This document shows positions 42,231-51,783 of a stretch of 64,000 nt of DNA, piece after piece. Within the stretch, counting starts at the first letter, position 1. Every line of letters starts with the position of its first letter. Below the pieces are notes generated by a model that was not told where the DNA came from, did no database searches, and saw nothing but the letters and a program-made list of their open reading frames with translations. The stretch lies in the NCBI RefSeq assembly GCF_002934545.1, contig NZ_PTJA01000001.1, positions 650,639 through 714,638 of the forward strand, read 5' to 3'. This DNA is from Lacrimispora xylanisolvens (GTDB lineage Bacteria; Bacillota; Clostridia; Lachnospirales; Lachnospiraceae). The translations under genes were made by a program, and so were the position numbers.

Positions 42231-43551
42231 TGTCTGAGTGTTGTGGAATGAGAAAAAGTACGGTTAATCGAAATGTTTTGGGAGTTTTTTCAATTTGAAC
42301 TGTACCATGGTATTTCTCGGCAACCGCTTTTATACTCTGAAGTCCGATTCCAGTACCACTGACGGGCAAAAAAACGTCAGAACGGCTGTTTTTGATGTTA
42401 ATCATAAAAAAGTCGCCTTTCTGAATTGTTTTCAGAGTTAGAAATGGACCGGTTTGATTTCCTGCAATACAGGCTTTAACAGCATTATCTACCGCATTGG
42501 AGAATAGGATGCACAAATCCATATCATCGAGCATACAGTTGTCAGGAATTTTCACGGTGCAGTCAACATCGATTCCCTTTTGATGCGCAATTCCCAATTT
42601 ATTTGTTAACAGGATATTTAATACCGCATTTCCTGTCTGGCATGGAAAGGTAAGCTGATCGGACATAGTGGTCAGCTTTCCAAGATATTCCAATGCTTTA
42701 TCTGCTTCTCCTGTTTTTAAAAAGCCGCCAAGAACGGTCCAGTGACCATTTAAGTCATGCCGGAACGTTCTTGTCATTTCATATCGCATCTGCATTTCCT
42801 GGACCGAGTTGGCCTGAGCATTTACCTGCTGTTCCAGAAGCGTATTGCGCATCTGAAGAGCGAAACCTTTCAGTAATTCTTTATAAGCAAAAAGAACTGC
42901 AAACAGGCATAGATAGGCTGCTATCTGAATGATCAGCATGGTCCAGTCATTTACCTCAGGAGAAATTCTGGTTCCATCAGCACTGACAGTAACTGTATTT
43001 CCATATATTGAAAAAACATACTGCATAACCAGAAGCACAAAGAGGATTGGCAGCATCAGTATCAGGATATATGGCAGCATGGGAACTTTTCTGTCTTTCA
43101 GCCATGTCAGGACAAGGCGATAGGAGAAAAAAACAGTTATCATCACCAACAGACCGCTTATTGTTGTAAGAACCATTGTATAGGGAAATAGGACTGTTAA
43201 GAGGAGGCTTAACAATGACTGAAATATGCCGTTAACAACTTGCATAATGCAGATGGCAAGTATGGCTGCAGTTGCGGATATTGCCGGTGCACATTTTAAA
43301 GCCAGCCAGCCGAATAAAAAAAGTGCGCCCAGTTCCATAAAGGTAGATAGAGAAAATGCAGCTCGTATGGATATTTCCATAGAAGCCAACAGGTATATGA
43401 TCAGTATGTAAGAAGCAAAATAATACCATTTTACTTTCTTATTTGAAAATCTGCTGAAAAACCAGACTTCCATACAGGCAAGACAGGCATTTAAAAAGCA
43501 AAAAAAGTAAATAAAATCAAACCACCTGTTAAACAGTTCCGTGAATGGCAT
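42208..43551 (-). CDS. GHKL-domain sensor histidine kinase (AgrC-like)
   Basis: The 447-residue protein has six or seven transmembrane segments in its first 225 residues, a coiled-coil linker, and a cytoplasmic kinase region with phosphoacceptor His265 in TFRHDLNGH. A GHKL ATPase domain follows, with the N-box in FSNAVDNAVKAC and a G-box in GTGIGLQS. This is the layout of AgrC-type peptide or signal sensors. Its ATG immediately follows the stop codon of the regulator gene. No precursor peptide gene (AgrD-like) is visible nearby. The gene end overlaps a promoter element of the next gene. Confidence 0.88.
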   Translation of the reverse strand: MPFTELFNRWFDFIYFFCFLNACLACMEVWFFSRFSNKKVKWYYFASYILIIYLLASMEISIRAAFSLSTFMELGALFLFGWLALKCAPAISATAAILAICIMQVVNGIFQSLLSLLLTVLFPYTMVLTTISGLLVMITVFFSYRLVLTWLKDRKVPMLPYILILMLPILFVLLVMQYVFSIYGNTVTVSADGTRISPEVNDWTMLIIQIAAYLCLFAVLFAYKELLKGFALQMRNTLLEQQVNAQANSVQEMQMRYEMTRTFRHDLNGHWTVLGGFLKTGEADKALEYLGKLTTMSDQLTFPCQTGNAVLNILLTNKLGIAHQKGIDVDCTVKIPDNCMLDDMDLCILFSNAVDNAVKACIAGNQTGPFLTLKTIQKGDFFMINIKNSRSDVFLPVSGTGIGLQSIKAVAEKYHGTVQIEKTPKTFRLTVLFLIPQHSDSISMHLT

Positions 43552-44259
43552 CTATCTGTCTCCTTTCTTCATATAGTTTAACATTGCTTCCATGAACGCC
43601 TGCATACGTAGTCTTGAAACCGGTATGCTCTCCCCGTTGACCAGTTTAGCCTGGCCATTTTCATATCCGCATACGGCCTTAAGGTTAACAAGATAGCTGC
43701 GATGGCAGCAGAAGAAATCAGGTTCCAGCTGATTTTCCAATGAATTAATCTTAAAATAGTAGTCGATAATTTCCTGTTTTGTATGAACGAAGATTTTTCT
43801 GTTAATTGCTTCGCAGTATAAAATATCCGAGAATGGGATTGATTTACACCAGGCTCCTTTCTGAATGGTTAAAACGGCTGTTTTTTTATCCTGAACATGT
43901 TGAAGAACGCGGGCCATTGTAGATTGAAAGTGCTGAGTGTCTAAGGGCTTTAACAGATAATCCGAAGCTTCTACGGAAAAGGCATCATAGACATATTCTT
44001 TCAGGATAGTAACAAAAATAAGAAAGCTTTCCAAACCGGACTGCCTGATCTGTTTTGCTGCTTCCATACCAGTCATATTTCCCATCTGTATGTCCAGAAA
44101 AATAATATCATAGAATTCATCGCTTATAAGCAGGTCCTCAGCACAGGAAAATGAATGAACCTCGGCTTTATAACTGGTTTCACTCATATAATCGAATATC
44201 CTGTTTTTTAACTCAAGTATCATATTGTCATTATCATCACATACAGCAATATTAATCAA
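43552..44259 (-). CDS. LytTR-family response regulator (AgrA-like)
   Basis: A TTG at 44259 is preferred: GAGGT lies nine bases upstream, while the in-frame ATG at 44298 would fall before the predicted transcript start. The 235-residue protein has a receiver domain (INIAVCDDND at the start, phosphoacceptor Asp near 56 in IIFLDIQMG, Lys in LLKPLD) and a LytTR DNA-binding domain (ILYCEAINRKIFVHT, FFCCHRSYLVNL). It pairs with the kinase encoded directly after it. Promoter repeats at 44324 suggest that it controls its own operon. Confidence 0.88.
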   Translation of the reverse strand: MINIAVCDDNDNMILELKNRIFDYMSETSYKAEVHSFSCAEDLLISDEFYDIIFLDIQMGNMTGMEAAKQIRQSGLESFLIFVTILKEYVYDAFSVEASDYLLKPLDTQHFQSTMARVLQHVQDKKTAVLTIQKGAWCKSIPFSDILYCEAINRKIFVHTKQEIIDYYFKINSLENQLEPDFFCCHRSYLVNLKAVCGYENGQAKLVNGESIPVSRLRMQAFMEAMLNYMKKGDR

Positions 44260-44300
44260 ACTCAGTACCTCAGCATCAAATAGTATAAAAAGCCACATTA

Positions 44301-44348
44301 AGAATACCTTTGACGGTTAAAAAATTCAAGTGGAATGTGGTGAAATGC
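44301..44348 (-). promoter_or_regulatory. Putative autoregulated promoter of the LytTR operon
   Basis: On the minus strand TTGAAT (44329-44324) and TATTCT (44306-44301) are 17 bases apart. Upstream of the -35 lie direct repeats CATTTCAC and CATTCCAC with ten-base spacing. The block matches the one at 42206-42230 in 19 of 25 positions. The site also lies about 160 bases before the divergent xylanase gene. Confidence 0.6.
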
Positions 44349-44504
44349 AGTCAGATTGAATTGATATGTCAGGCAAAAAATTTAACTATATAATTAACCA
44401 TGTTTTTTTATAAGATTCATCCGGTTGTGAAATACGCCTTAATTGATAGAATTGTTAGTAAGACGCAATTGTTTGCGGCAAAATAATAGGAGGGAAAATA
44501 AGAG

Positions 44505-46199
44505 ATGAAAAGATTACTGGGGAAAACCGGGGCGGTCTGTGTGAGTATTCTGGTCTGTCTTAATATGACAATGGGAATGTCTCTGGCAGACGAGCAGTCT
44601 ACTAAAGATCAGGAGAAGAAAGAAGTTCATATAGAAAATCTCACTCCCTTAAAGGATATTTATAAGGGAAAATTCCTGATTGGAAACATTTATAACAGCA
44701 TTAACCTTACGGGAGTGGATAGAGATATGGTACTTCATCATTTCAATGTGGTTACACCGGAAAATATGATGAAACCAGATGCCATGCAGCTGCAAAAAGG
44801 CGTATTTACTTTTGAGTCGGCAGATGCCATGACCGGATTCTGCCAGGAGAACGGTTTAAAGACGGTGGGGCATACACTGGCATGGCATAGTCAGACGCCT
44901 GATTGGATGAATGCGGCATGCGGACGGGAAGAAGCAATTGGCAGACTGAGAGATCACATTTCAAATGTTGCAGGGCACTACAGTGGAAAACTATTATCCT
45001 GGGATGTGGTAAACGAAGCGATTCAGGATGGAGCAAAACTTCCAGCAGATGGAAACTGGAAATCCTGTTTACGGGATACTCCCTGGCTAAGAAATATTGG
45101 AACTGATTACATAGAACTGGCTTTTCAGTTTGCCCATGAGGCAGATCCCAATGCAAAATTATATTATAACGATTACAATTTAAATGATAACAACAAAGCC
45201 GAAATAGCAGCCGCTATGTATACTGATTTAAAGAAAAAAGGTATACCCATTGACGGAATCGGTATGCAGGCGCACTACAGTACCACGCTGCCTGTGGCTA
45301 CGGTAGAACATTCCCTGGAACTGTTTAAAAAGACCGGGGCTGAAATTTCAATAACAGAGCTTGATGTAGTAGTCAGTAAGGCGAAGGAAACCGGGCTTAC
45401 CAAGGAAGAGGAGATCGCTCAGGCGCAGACGTATGCCCAGCTTTTCAGACTTTATAATCAATATTCGGATGTCATTGAAAGAGTGACATTTTGGGGCTAT
45501 ACGGATACAAGAAGCTGGAGAAGCTCCAGTTTCCCCTGTTTATTTGACGGAGATTACAAAGCCAAAGAAGCTTATTATGCAGTTGCAGATCCTGACGGAT
45601 ATTTAAATAAACATCCTCTGAAAGAGATTCCAGAGCCAAACACCATAAACGCAGTAAAAGGTACACCGGTAATTGATGGAACAGTGGATGAAATCTGGAA
45701 TCAGGCTAAGGAAGAACCGGTTCGTATTATGACAATGGCATGGCAGGGCGCAACTGGTACTGTAAAAACACTTTGGGATGAAAAAAATATTTATGTTCTT
45801 GTCCGTGTTAAAGATAAAACCTTAAATACTGATAGTAAAAATGCTTATGAGCAGGATTCTGTGGAACTGTTCTTAGATGAAAACAATGACAAATCCTACT
45901 ATTATCAGGAAGACGACGGGCAGTTTCGCGTTTCCTGTAAAAACATGGTGACCTTTGGAAGCAATGGGAAAAGAGAAGGATTTCAGTCATCTGTGAAAGT
46001 GACGGAAGATGGATATCTTGTAGAAGCAAAGATTCCACTTACCACCACAGCTGAAAAAGGGAAAGTTATGGGATTTGATGTTCAGATCAATGACAGCAAT
46101 GAGCGGGGAGAGAGAATCAGCGTAGCAAAATTTAATGATGATTCTGATAATTCCTGGCAGTCAACTGCCCGATGGGGAAATCTTCTTTTAAAAGAGTAA
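44505..46199 (+). CDS. Endo-1,4-beta-xylanase, GH10 with CBM9
   Basis: The 564-residue protein starts with a signal peptide (hydrophobic 8-28). The GH10 barrel spans about 45-370. It has GHTLAWHSQTPDW near 122-134, the acid/base Glu171 in WDVVNEAIQ, and the nucleophile Glu285 in ISITELDVV. A C-terminal domain (about 383-564), starting VIDGTVDEIW, is a family 9 carbohydrate-binding module that holds the reducing ends of xylan or cellulose. It is a secreted hemicellulase. It is divergent from the LytTR system, which may regulate it. No sorting signal or dockerin is present, so the enzyme is free or bound through CBM9. Confidence 0.93.
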   Translation: MKRLLGKTGAVCVSILVCLNMTMGMSLADEQSTKDQEKKEVHIENLTPLKDIYKGKFLIGNIYNSINLTGVDRDMVLHHFNVVTPENMMKPDAMQLQKGVFTFESADAMTGFCQENGLKTVGHTLAWHSQTPDWMNAACGREEAIGRLRDHISNVAGHYSGKLLSWDVVNEAIQDGAKLPADGNWKSCLRDTPWLRNIGTDYIELAFQFAHEADPNAKLYYNDYNLNDNNKAEIAAAMYTDLKKKGIPIDGIGMQAHYSTTLPVATVEHSLELFKKTGAEISITELDVVVSKAKETGLTKEEEIAQAQTYAQLFRLYNQYSDVIERVTFWGYTDTRSWRSSSFPCLFDGDYKAKEAYYAVADPDGYLNKHPLKEIPEPNTINAVKGTPVIDGTVDEIWNQAKEEPVRIMTMAWQGATGTVKTLWDEKNIYVLVRVKDKTLNTDSKNAYEQDSVELFLDENNDKSYYYQEDDGQFRVSCKNMVTFGSNGKREGFQSSVKVTEDGYLVEAKIPLTTTAEKGKVMGFDVQINDSNERGERISVAKFNDDSDNSWQSTARWGNLLLKE

Positions 46200-46202
46200 A
46201 TA

Positions 46203-46240
46203 AAAAATGCCTCAGGCTTAACAGGCCTGGGGCATTTTTT
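46203..46240. terminator. Bidirectional terminator between xylanase and hpf
   Basis: AAAAAATGCC-TCAGGC pairs with GCCTGG-GGCATTTTTT with a seven-base loop. It serves both convergent genes. Confidence 0.9.
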
Positions 46241-46256
46241 ATATATAAATAGTTCC

Positions 46257-46787
46257 TTATAATAATTCAGGTTCAATCAATCCGTAAGTGCCGCCCTTTC
46301 TTTTATAAACCACATTCACTTCATCGGTATCTCCATTGAGGAATACATAGAAGCTGTGTCCAAGAAGCTCCATCTGTACACAGGCCTCTTCCGGATCCAT
46401 GGGTTTGACAGCAAACTTCTTTGTTTTGACAATTTCCACATCGTCATCGACTGCGCTTTCATCTTCCAAAAATGCTGTTGAAAAGGAGGGAGCGTTTAAT
46501 TTTTTGTCGATTAACTTGTTTTTATATTTTTTCAACTGGCGTTCCAGGATCTCTTCTACCAGATCGATGGAAACGTACATATCATTGCTTGATTCTTCGG
46601 CTCGAATTATATGTCCTTTCACTGGAATAGTAACTTCAATTTTCTGAATATCTTTCTGCACGCTGAGTCTTACTGTTGCCTCTGTAGCAGGTGCGAAAAA
46701 ACGGTCCAGTTTTCCAAGCTTGTCCTCAACTGCCTCCCGTAACCCTGCTGTCACCTCAATATTTCTTCCTGTAATTGTAAAACGCAT
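46257..46787 (-). CDS. hpf: Ribosome hibernation promoting factor, long form
   Basis: The 176-residue protein has an N-terminal domain (1-105: FTITGRNIEVTAGLREAVEDKL, then DMYVSIDLVEEILERQLKKYKNK) that binds in the decoding centre, and a C-terminal dimerisation domain (about 118-176: VKTKKFAVKPMDPEEACVQMELLGHSFYVFLN) in the long-form manner. It pairs 70S ribosomes into inactive 100S dimers in stationary phase. It has its own sigma-A promoter and a shared terminator. Confidence 0.95.
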   Translation of the reverse strand: MRFTITGRNIEVTAGLREAVEDKLGKLDRFFAPATEATVRLSVQKDIQKIEVTIPVKGHIIRAEESSNDMYVSIDLVEEILERQLKKYKNKLIDKKLNAPSFSTAFLEDESAVDDDVEIVKTKKFAVKPMDPEEACVQMELLGHSFYVFLNGDTDEVNVVYKRKGGTYGLIEPELL

Positions 46788-46820
46788 AAGTCATCAGCTC
46801 CTTTTTCTTGAGATAGGTAT

Positions 46821-46849
46821 AGTATAGCACATTTATTAGAATAATTCAA
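46821..46849 (-). promoter_or_regulatory. Promoter of hpf
   Basis: On the minus strand TTGAAT (46849-46844) and TATACT (46826-46821) have a 17-base spacer, about 35 bases before the start codon. Confidence 0.7.
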
Positions 46850-47323
46850 TATTGATGTAAAGTATTAAGATAATTTAAGAAAAGATTTTGTAAAAAGACT
46901 CTTCTTATATTTTATCAATTTATTGAAAAACTATAGATAAGGTTAAAAAAAAGTCAAGGGAAAAATGGATTTTTTCGTCGAAAAAGAAAATTTTATGACA
47001 AGTATACAAAAATTAACGTATTTGTCATTGTGATGGGAATGCTGGTATTATGTGGAGAATAAATGTGGATAATGTGGATAACTCGGTGTATAACTGATTT
47101 ATTTCGCAAATTCGAGGGTTGGAGGTGGGGATAAAAATGGGGGAAAAATACACAATCCAATGTGGATAATGTGGAAAAGTCGGGAATCGAACAAATTTTT
47201 TGTGCAATGTGTCAGGTTAACCATAATTTTAACTTAAATTTGCTGGAGGTTGCCGAAGAAAATGGCAGTACCTGGCAATATAAGGTCAGATTATTACCAG
47301 AATGTTAATTTTTTATGAATTCG
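46850..47323. other. Long AT-rich region upstream of secA
   Basis: This region holds no gene. It has a very AT-rich part (46850-47010), an inverted repeat ATGACAA (46995-47001) with TTGTCAT (47022-47028), and a cluster of DnaA boxes described separately. The remainder up to the secA promoter has no recognised signal. Confidence 0.5.
47051..47178. promoter_or_regulatory. Cluster of DnaA boxes
   Basis: Three perfect copies of TGTGGATAA (reverse complement of TTATCCACA) lie at 47064-47072, 47073-47081 and 47161-47169. Near matches lie at 47051-47059 (TGTGGAGAA) and 47170-47178 (TGTGGAAAA). All five point the same way and two pairs are directly adjacent. No dnaA, dnaN or rpmH gene is near, so this is not the usual origin context; DnaA titration or DnaA control of secA or hpf is likelier. 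Confidence 0.7.
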
Positions 47324-47352
47324 TTGAATTAAAGGCAGGTTAGTGCTACAAT
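47324..47352 (+). promoter_or_regulatory. Promoter of secA
   Basis: TTGAAT and TACAAT are separated by 17 bases, about 50 bases before the secA start. Confidence 0.65.
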
Positions 47353-47401
47353 ATACAGGATTGTACGGTGTATATTGAAAGATAGAGTAGGAGAATAAAT
47401 C

Positions 47402-49972
47402 ATGAACTTGGTTCAAAAAATATTTGGAACTCATAGTGAAAGAGAATTGAAAATCATTAATCCCATTGTGGATAAAATAGAATCTCTGCGCCCGACCATG
47501 GTTGCACTTACGGATGAGGAATTAAAAAACAACACGAAGCTTTTTAAGGAAAGACTGGCAGCAGGAGAAACTCTTGATGATATCTTGCCTGAAGCATTCG
47601 CAACTGTAAGAGAAGCCGGAAGGCGAGTTCTTAATATGGAACATTTCCGTGTGCAGTTAATCGGTGGCGTGGTATTACACCAGGGACGTATTGCGGAGAT
47701 GAGAACTGGTGAAGGTAAAACTCTTGTATCCACATGTCCGGCTTATTTAAATGCGCTGGCAGGCAACGGAGTACAGATTGTAACCGTTAACGACTATCTG
47801 GCAAAGCGTGATGCGGAGTGGATGGGAAGAATCCACGAGTTCCTTGGAATGACAGTAGGCGTTGTATTAAACGACATGAGCTCAGATGAGAGACGCGATG
47901 CTTATAACTGCGATATTACCTATGTAACCAACAATGAGCTTGGTTTTGATTATTTAAGAGATAACATGGCCATCTATAAAGAACAGATGGTTTTGAGAAA
48001 TTTAGATTTCTGTATCATTGATGAGGTTGACTCTGTTTTAATTGATGAGGCCAGAACACCTCTTATCATTTCCGGACAGAGCGGCAAGTCCACAAAGCTC
48101 TATGAAGTCTGCGATATTCTTGCACGCCAGTTAGAAAAGGGCGAAGCTTCCGGCGAGTTTTCCAAGATGGGTGCCATTATGGGAGAAGAAATCACTGAGA
48201 CCGGTGATTTTATTGTGGATGAAAAGGATAAGGTTGTCAACTTAACAGAGCAGGGTGTGGAAAAAGTAGAGCAGTTCTTCCACATCGAGAACCTGTCAGA
48301 CCCACAGAACTTAGAGATCCAGCATAACATCATTCTGGCTCTCCGTGCCAATTATCTGATGTTTCGGGATAAGGACTATGTGGTAAAAGACGATGAGGTT
48401 CTCATTGTAGATGAATTTACAGGACGTATTATGCCAGGCAGACGGTATTCCGACGGTCTTCACCAGGCAATTGAAGCAAAAGAGCATGTGAATGTCCGCA
48501 GAGAGAGCAAAACTCTTGCGACCATCACTTTCCAGAACTTCTTTAATAAGTATAACAAAAAAGCAGGTATGACGGGTACTGCTCTTACAGAGGAGAAGGA
48601 ATTCAGAAATACCTATGGAATGGATGCCATTTCAATTCCCACAAACCGTCCCATTGCCCGTATTGACCAGGAAGATGCGGTTTATAAGACGAAGAAAGAA
48701 AAATTTGAAGCAGTATGCGACGAAGTGGCAGCTGCTTATGAAAAGGGTCAGCCAGTACTGGTTGGTACCATAACCATTGATACATCTGAGATGTTAAGCG
48801 GTATGTTAAAACGCAGAGGCATTCCTCATAAAGTCTTAAATGCTAAGTATCACGAGCTTGAGGCGGAGATCGTTGCTGACGCTGGTGTTCATAAAGCAGT
48901 TACCATTGCAACCAACATGGCAGGCCGTGGTACGGATATTAAGCTTGATGATGAATCCAAAGCTGCCGGAGGTCTTAAGATTATCGGTACAGAGCGTCAT
49001 GAGTCACGCCGTATAGATAACCAGCTGCGTGGTCGTTCCGGCCGTCAGGGAGATCCGGGTGAGTCCAGATTCTATATTTCTCTGGAAGATGATTTAATGC
49101 GTCTGTTTGGTTCCGAACGTCTTGTAGGCATGTTTAATGCACTTGGTGTACCAGAAGGCGAGCAGATTGAGCATAAGATGCTTTCCAATGCTATCGAAAA
49201 AGCTCAGATGAAGATTGAGACCAACAACTATGGTATCCGTGAGAATCTTTTAAAATACGATGAAGTCATGAACGAGCAGCGTGAAGTTATTTACGCAGAA
49301 AGAAGAAAAGTTCTTGACGGAGACAACATGCGTGACGTTGTCTTAAAGATGGTTACTGATATTGTGGAGAATGCTGTGGATCTGTCTATCAGTGACGAAC
49401 AGACTCCGGAAGAATGGGATTTAAATGAATTAAATACCCTGCTTCTGCCAGTGATTCCTCTTCAGCCAATCACCATTCCGGAAGACAAAAAGGTGAGAAA
49501 AAATGAGCTGAAGCATATGCTGAAAGAAGAAGCAATTAAGCTTTATGAAACAAAAGAGGCAGAGTTCCCTGAGGGAGAGCAGATCCGTGAAATCGAGCGG
49601 GTAATTCTCTTAAAGGTAATTGATAATAAATGGATGTCCCATATTGATGATATGGACCAGCTGCGCCAGGGTATCGGTCTTCAGGCTTATGGCCAGAGAG
49701 ATCCTCTTGTGGAATATAAGATGAGCGGCTATCAGATGTTTGATGAGATGACAGCAGCCATCCGGGAAGATACCGTACGTATCCTCTTCCACATCAGAGT
49801 TGAGCAGAAGGTGGAACGTGAACCGGCTGCCAAAGTGACAGGAACCAACAAGGATGACAGTTCGGTGAAAGCACCGGTGAAAAAGGCTGATAATAAGGTC
49901 TATCCCAATGATCCATGTCCATGCGGTTCCGGCAAAAAGTATAAGCAGTGCTGCGGACGCAAACTAGTATAG
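47402..49972 (+). CDS. secA: Protein translocase ATPase SecA
   Basis: The 856-residue protein carries the SecA motor marks: [11 protein letters not shown]alker A near 99-109, [20 protein letters not shown], the preprotein-binding domain, [10 protein letters not shown] and [13 protein letters not shown] in the second nucleotide-binding domain, and a C-terminal zinc tail [14 protein letters not shown]. It drives proteins through SecYEG by ATP hydrolysis. AGGAG lies before the ATG. It is one transcript with its own promoter and terminator, followed by prfB. Confidence 0.97.
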   Translation: MNLVQKIFGTHSERELKIINPIVDKIESLRPTMVALTDEELKNNTKLFKERLAAGETLDDILPEAFATVREAGRRVLNMEHFRVQLIGGVVLHQGRIAEMRTGEGKTLVSTCPAYLNALAGNGVQIVTVNDYLAKRDAEWMGRIHEFLGMTVGVVLNDMSSDERRDAYNCDITYVTNNELGFDYLRDNMAIYKEQMVLRNLDFCIIDEVDSVLIDEARTPLIISGQSGKSTKLYEVCDILARQLEKGEASGEFSKMGAIMGEEITETGDFIVDEKDKVVNLTEQGVEKVEQFFHIENLSDPQNLEIQHNIILALRANYLMFRDKDYVVKDDEVLIVDEFTGRIMPGRRYSDGLHQAIEAKEHVNVRRESKTLATITFQNFFNKYNKKAGMTGTALTEEKEFRNTYGMDAISIPTNRPIARIDQEDAVYKTKKEKFEAVCDEVAAAYEKGQPVLVGTITIDTSEMLSGMLKRRGIPHKVLNAKYHELEAEIVADAGVHKAVTIATNMAGRGTDIKLDDESKAAGGLKIIGTERHESRRIDNQLRGRSGRQGDPGESRFYISLEDDLMRLFGSERLVGMFNALGVPEGEQIEHKMLSNAIEKAQMKIETNNYGIRENLLKYDEVMNEQREVIYAERRKVLDGDNMRDVVLKMVTDIVENAVDLSISDEQTPEEWDLNELNTLLLPVIPLQPITIPEDKKVRKNELKHMLKEEAIKLYETKEAEFPEGEQIREIERVILLKVIDNKWMSHIDDMDQLRQGIGLQAYGQRDPLVEYKMSGYQMFDEMTAAIREDTVRILFHIRVEQKVEREPAAKVTGTNKDDSSVKAPVKKADNKVYPNDPCPCGSGKKYKQCCGRKLV

Positions 49973-49984
49973 TATTTTTATGAG

Positions 49985-50026
49985 ATTGGAGTCCGCTCCC
50001 TTTTACGGGATCGGACCCCAATTTTG
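49985..50026 (+). terminator. Terminator after secA
   Basis: ATTGGAGTCCG pairs with CGGACCCCAAT with CTCCC/GGGAT in the upper part, followed by TTTTG. It separates secA from prfB. Confidence 0.75.
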
Positions 50027-50061
50027 TATTTATAAATTAAAAAATGAAAGTGGGTGACACA

Positions 50062-51199
50062 GTGGTAGAGTTAGATCAGTACAAATACGAATTATCTTCG
50101 TATGAAAAACCATTAGTGGAAGTGAGGGATTCACTTTGACTTGGATAACAAGTTAAAGCGAATTGATGAGTTAGACAAGTCTATGGAAGAGCCAGGCTTC
50201 TGGGAAGATCCGGAAAAGTCAGGTAAGATCGTCCAGCTTGCAAAGAATTTAAAAGATACGGTACAAGGCTACAAAGAATTAGAACAGCAGTATGAAGACA
50301 TCGGGGTCATGATCCAGATGGGTAACGAAGAAAACGATGCCTCCCTGATTCCGGAAATAGCCCAGATGCTTGCTGAATTGAAAGAAAATCTGGAAGAGAT
50401 GCGTATTAATACGCTGCTTTCCGGTGAATATGACAGCCACAACGCCATATTAAAACTGAATGCCGGTGCCGGCGGAACCGAATCCTGCGACTGGTGCAGC
50501 ATGCTTTACCGCATGTTCTGCCGCTGGGCGGAGAAAAAGGGCTTTCAGACGGAAGTACTTGATTATCTTGACGGTGATGAAGCCGGAATTAAATCCGTAA
50601 CCATACAGATTAATGGTGTCAATGCTTTTGGTTATTTAAAGTCAGAAAAAGGGGTTCACCGTCTGGTGCGTATTTCTCCGTTTAATGCGGCTGGAAAGCG
50701 TCAGACTTCCTTTGTATCCTGCGATGTTATGCCGGATATTGAAGAGGACCTTGATGTGGATATTAACGATGAGGATTTAAGAATTGATACCTACCGCTCC
50801 AGCGGAGCAGGTGGACAGCATATCAATAAAACTTCATCTGCCATTCGAATCACTCACCTTCCTACGGGAATTGTGGTGCAGTGCCAGAATGAACGGTCTC
50901 AGTTCCAGAACAAGGATAAGGCAATGCAGATGTTAAAAGCAAAGCTTTATATGTTAAAGCAGCAGGAGAATGCGGAAAAACTTTCCGGCATCCGTGGAGA
51001 TGTAACGGAGATCGGCTGGGGAAACCAGATTCGTTCCTATGTGCTGCAGCCCTATACCATGGTGAAAGATCACAGGACCAATTCCGAGACCGGTAACGTA
51101 AACAGTGTCCTTGACGGAGCGTTAGACCAGTTTATGTACGCCTATCTGCGCTGGTTAAGTACCGGAGCAAAAGCTGGTGAGGATTCTGCAGAAATCTAG
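50062..51199 (+). CDS. prfB: Peptide chain release factor 2 (programmed +1 frameshift)
   Basis: A GTG at 50062 (MVELDQYKYEL) begins a 25-codon frame that stops at TGA 50137-50139. A +1 shift at CTT-TGA-C continues into the long frame to 51199, giving 378 residues. The body has the SPF codon-recognition motif (RISPFNAAG, near 205-207) and the catalytic GGQ (SGAGGQHINK, near 250-252). RF2 releases peptides at UGA and UAA. The early in-frame UGA makes its own synthesis self-limiting. A GTGGGTGA ribosome site precedes the start. Gene finders that ignore the shift will start it wrongly at the TTG 50141. Confidence 0.95.
50123..50140 (+). promoter_or_regulatory. prfB programmed frameshift site
   Basis: GAGGGATTCACTTTGAC contains an SD-like GAGGG a few bases before the slippery CTT followed by TGA and C. 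This is the classical RF2 recoding signal: when RF2 is scarce the ribosome pauses at TGA and slips one base forward. Confidence 0.95.
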
Positions 51200-51248
51200 T
51201 TTTTTCATGCATTTTTTTAAATACCGAATAAAATAAACTCAAAAATAG

Positions 51249-51277
51249 TTGCATACCATGCACAAATATGATAATAT
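51249..51277 (+). promoter_or_regulatory. Promoter of the pheB-hom-lysC operon
   Basis: TTGCAT and TAATAT are 17 bases apart. The -10 lies inside the 5' arm of the downstream hairpin, so transcripts from this promoter would lack that arm and escape termination there. Confidence 0.55.
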
Positions 51278-51335
51278 CTTCCCTATGAGCACAGATGTAT
51301 TTCCGATGCGGACACAGAAGGGAAGATATTTTTTT
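51273..51335 (+). terminator. Terminator hairpin directly before pheB
   Basis: A perfect 12-base stem, AATATCTTCCCT (51273-51284) with AGGGAAGATATT (51319-51330), is followed by a seven-base T-run that ends at the pheB ATG. The 3' arm contains the pheB ribosome site. Read-through from prfB should stop here or have its ribosome site hidden. Confidence 0.7.
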
Positions 51336-51779
51336 ATGGAAGATAAAAGTAAATATTTTGTGGTAAAGCAGAAAGCTGTACCTGAAGTATTGCTGAAAGT
51401 TGTTGAGGCAAAAAAATTATTAGAGTCGGAACGGGTTATCACCGTACAGGAGGCAACTGACCGGGTTGGAATCAGCCGCAGTTCCTTTTACAAATACAAA
51501 GATGATATCTTTCCGTTTTATGACAATGCCAAGGGAAAGACCATCACACTGGTTATGCAGATGGATGACGAACCTGGTCTTCTTTCGGATTTGCTTCATG
51601 TGGTAGCTGTGTACCGCGCGAATATATTAACCATTCATCAGAGTATTCCGGTCAATGGCGTTGCCACCCTCACACTTAGCGTGGAGGTTCTTGAGACAAC
51701 AGGCAATGTTTCAAAGATGGTTGAGGATATGGAAGAAAAGAATGGAGTCCACTACGTAAAAATTTTAGCCAGGGAGTGA
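51336..51779 (+). CDS. pheB: ACT-domain protein PheB (UPF0735)
   Basis: The start at 51336 (MEDKSKYFVV) matches the family. The 147-residue protein has an N-terminal helix-turn-helix-like part (ITVQEATDRVGISRSSFYKYKDDIFPF) and a C-terminal ACT domain (about 70-145: KTITLVMQMDDEPGLLSDLL, NILTIHQSIP) that commonly binds amino acids. In Bacillus the homologue is next to pheA. Here it heads an operon with homoserine dehydrogenase and aspartokinase. It may sense an aspartate-family amino acid, though this is inferred from position. Confidence 0.85.
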   Translation: MEDKSKYFVVKQKAVPEVLLKVVEAKKLLESERVITVQEATDRVGISRSSFYKYKDDIFPFYDNAKGKTITLVMQMDDEPGLLSDLLHVVAVYRANILTIHQSIPVNGVATLTLSVEVLETTGNVSKMVEDMEEKNGVHYVKILARE

Positions 51780-51783
51780 GAAT

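Noticed and set aside
46788..47401. Chromosome replication origin
   Set aside because: DnaA boxes and AT-rich DNA are present, but the flanking genes are hpf and secA and not dnaA, dnaN or rpmH; ectopic DnaA-box cluster is the safer reading.
51200..51335. T-box leader before the amino-acid operon
   Set aside because: A terminator hairpin is present but there is no T-box sequence, specifier loop or antiterminator, and the leader is too short.
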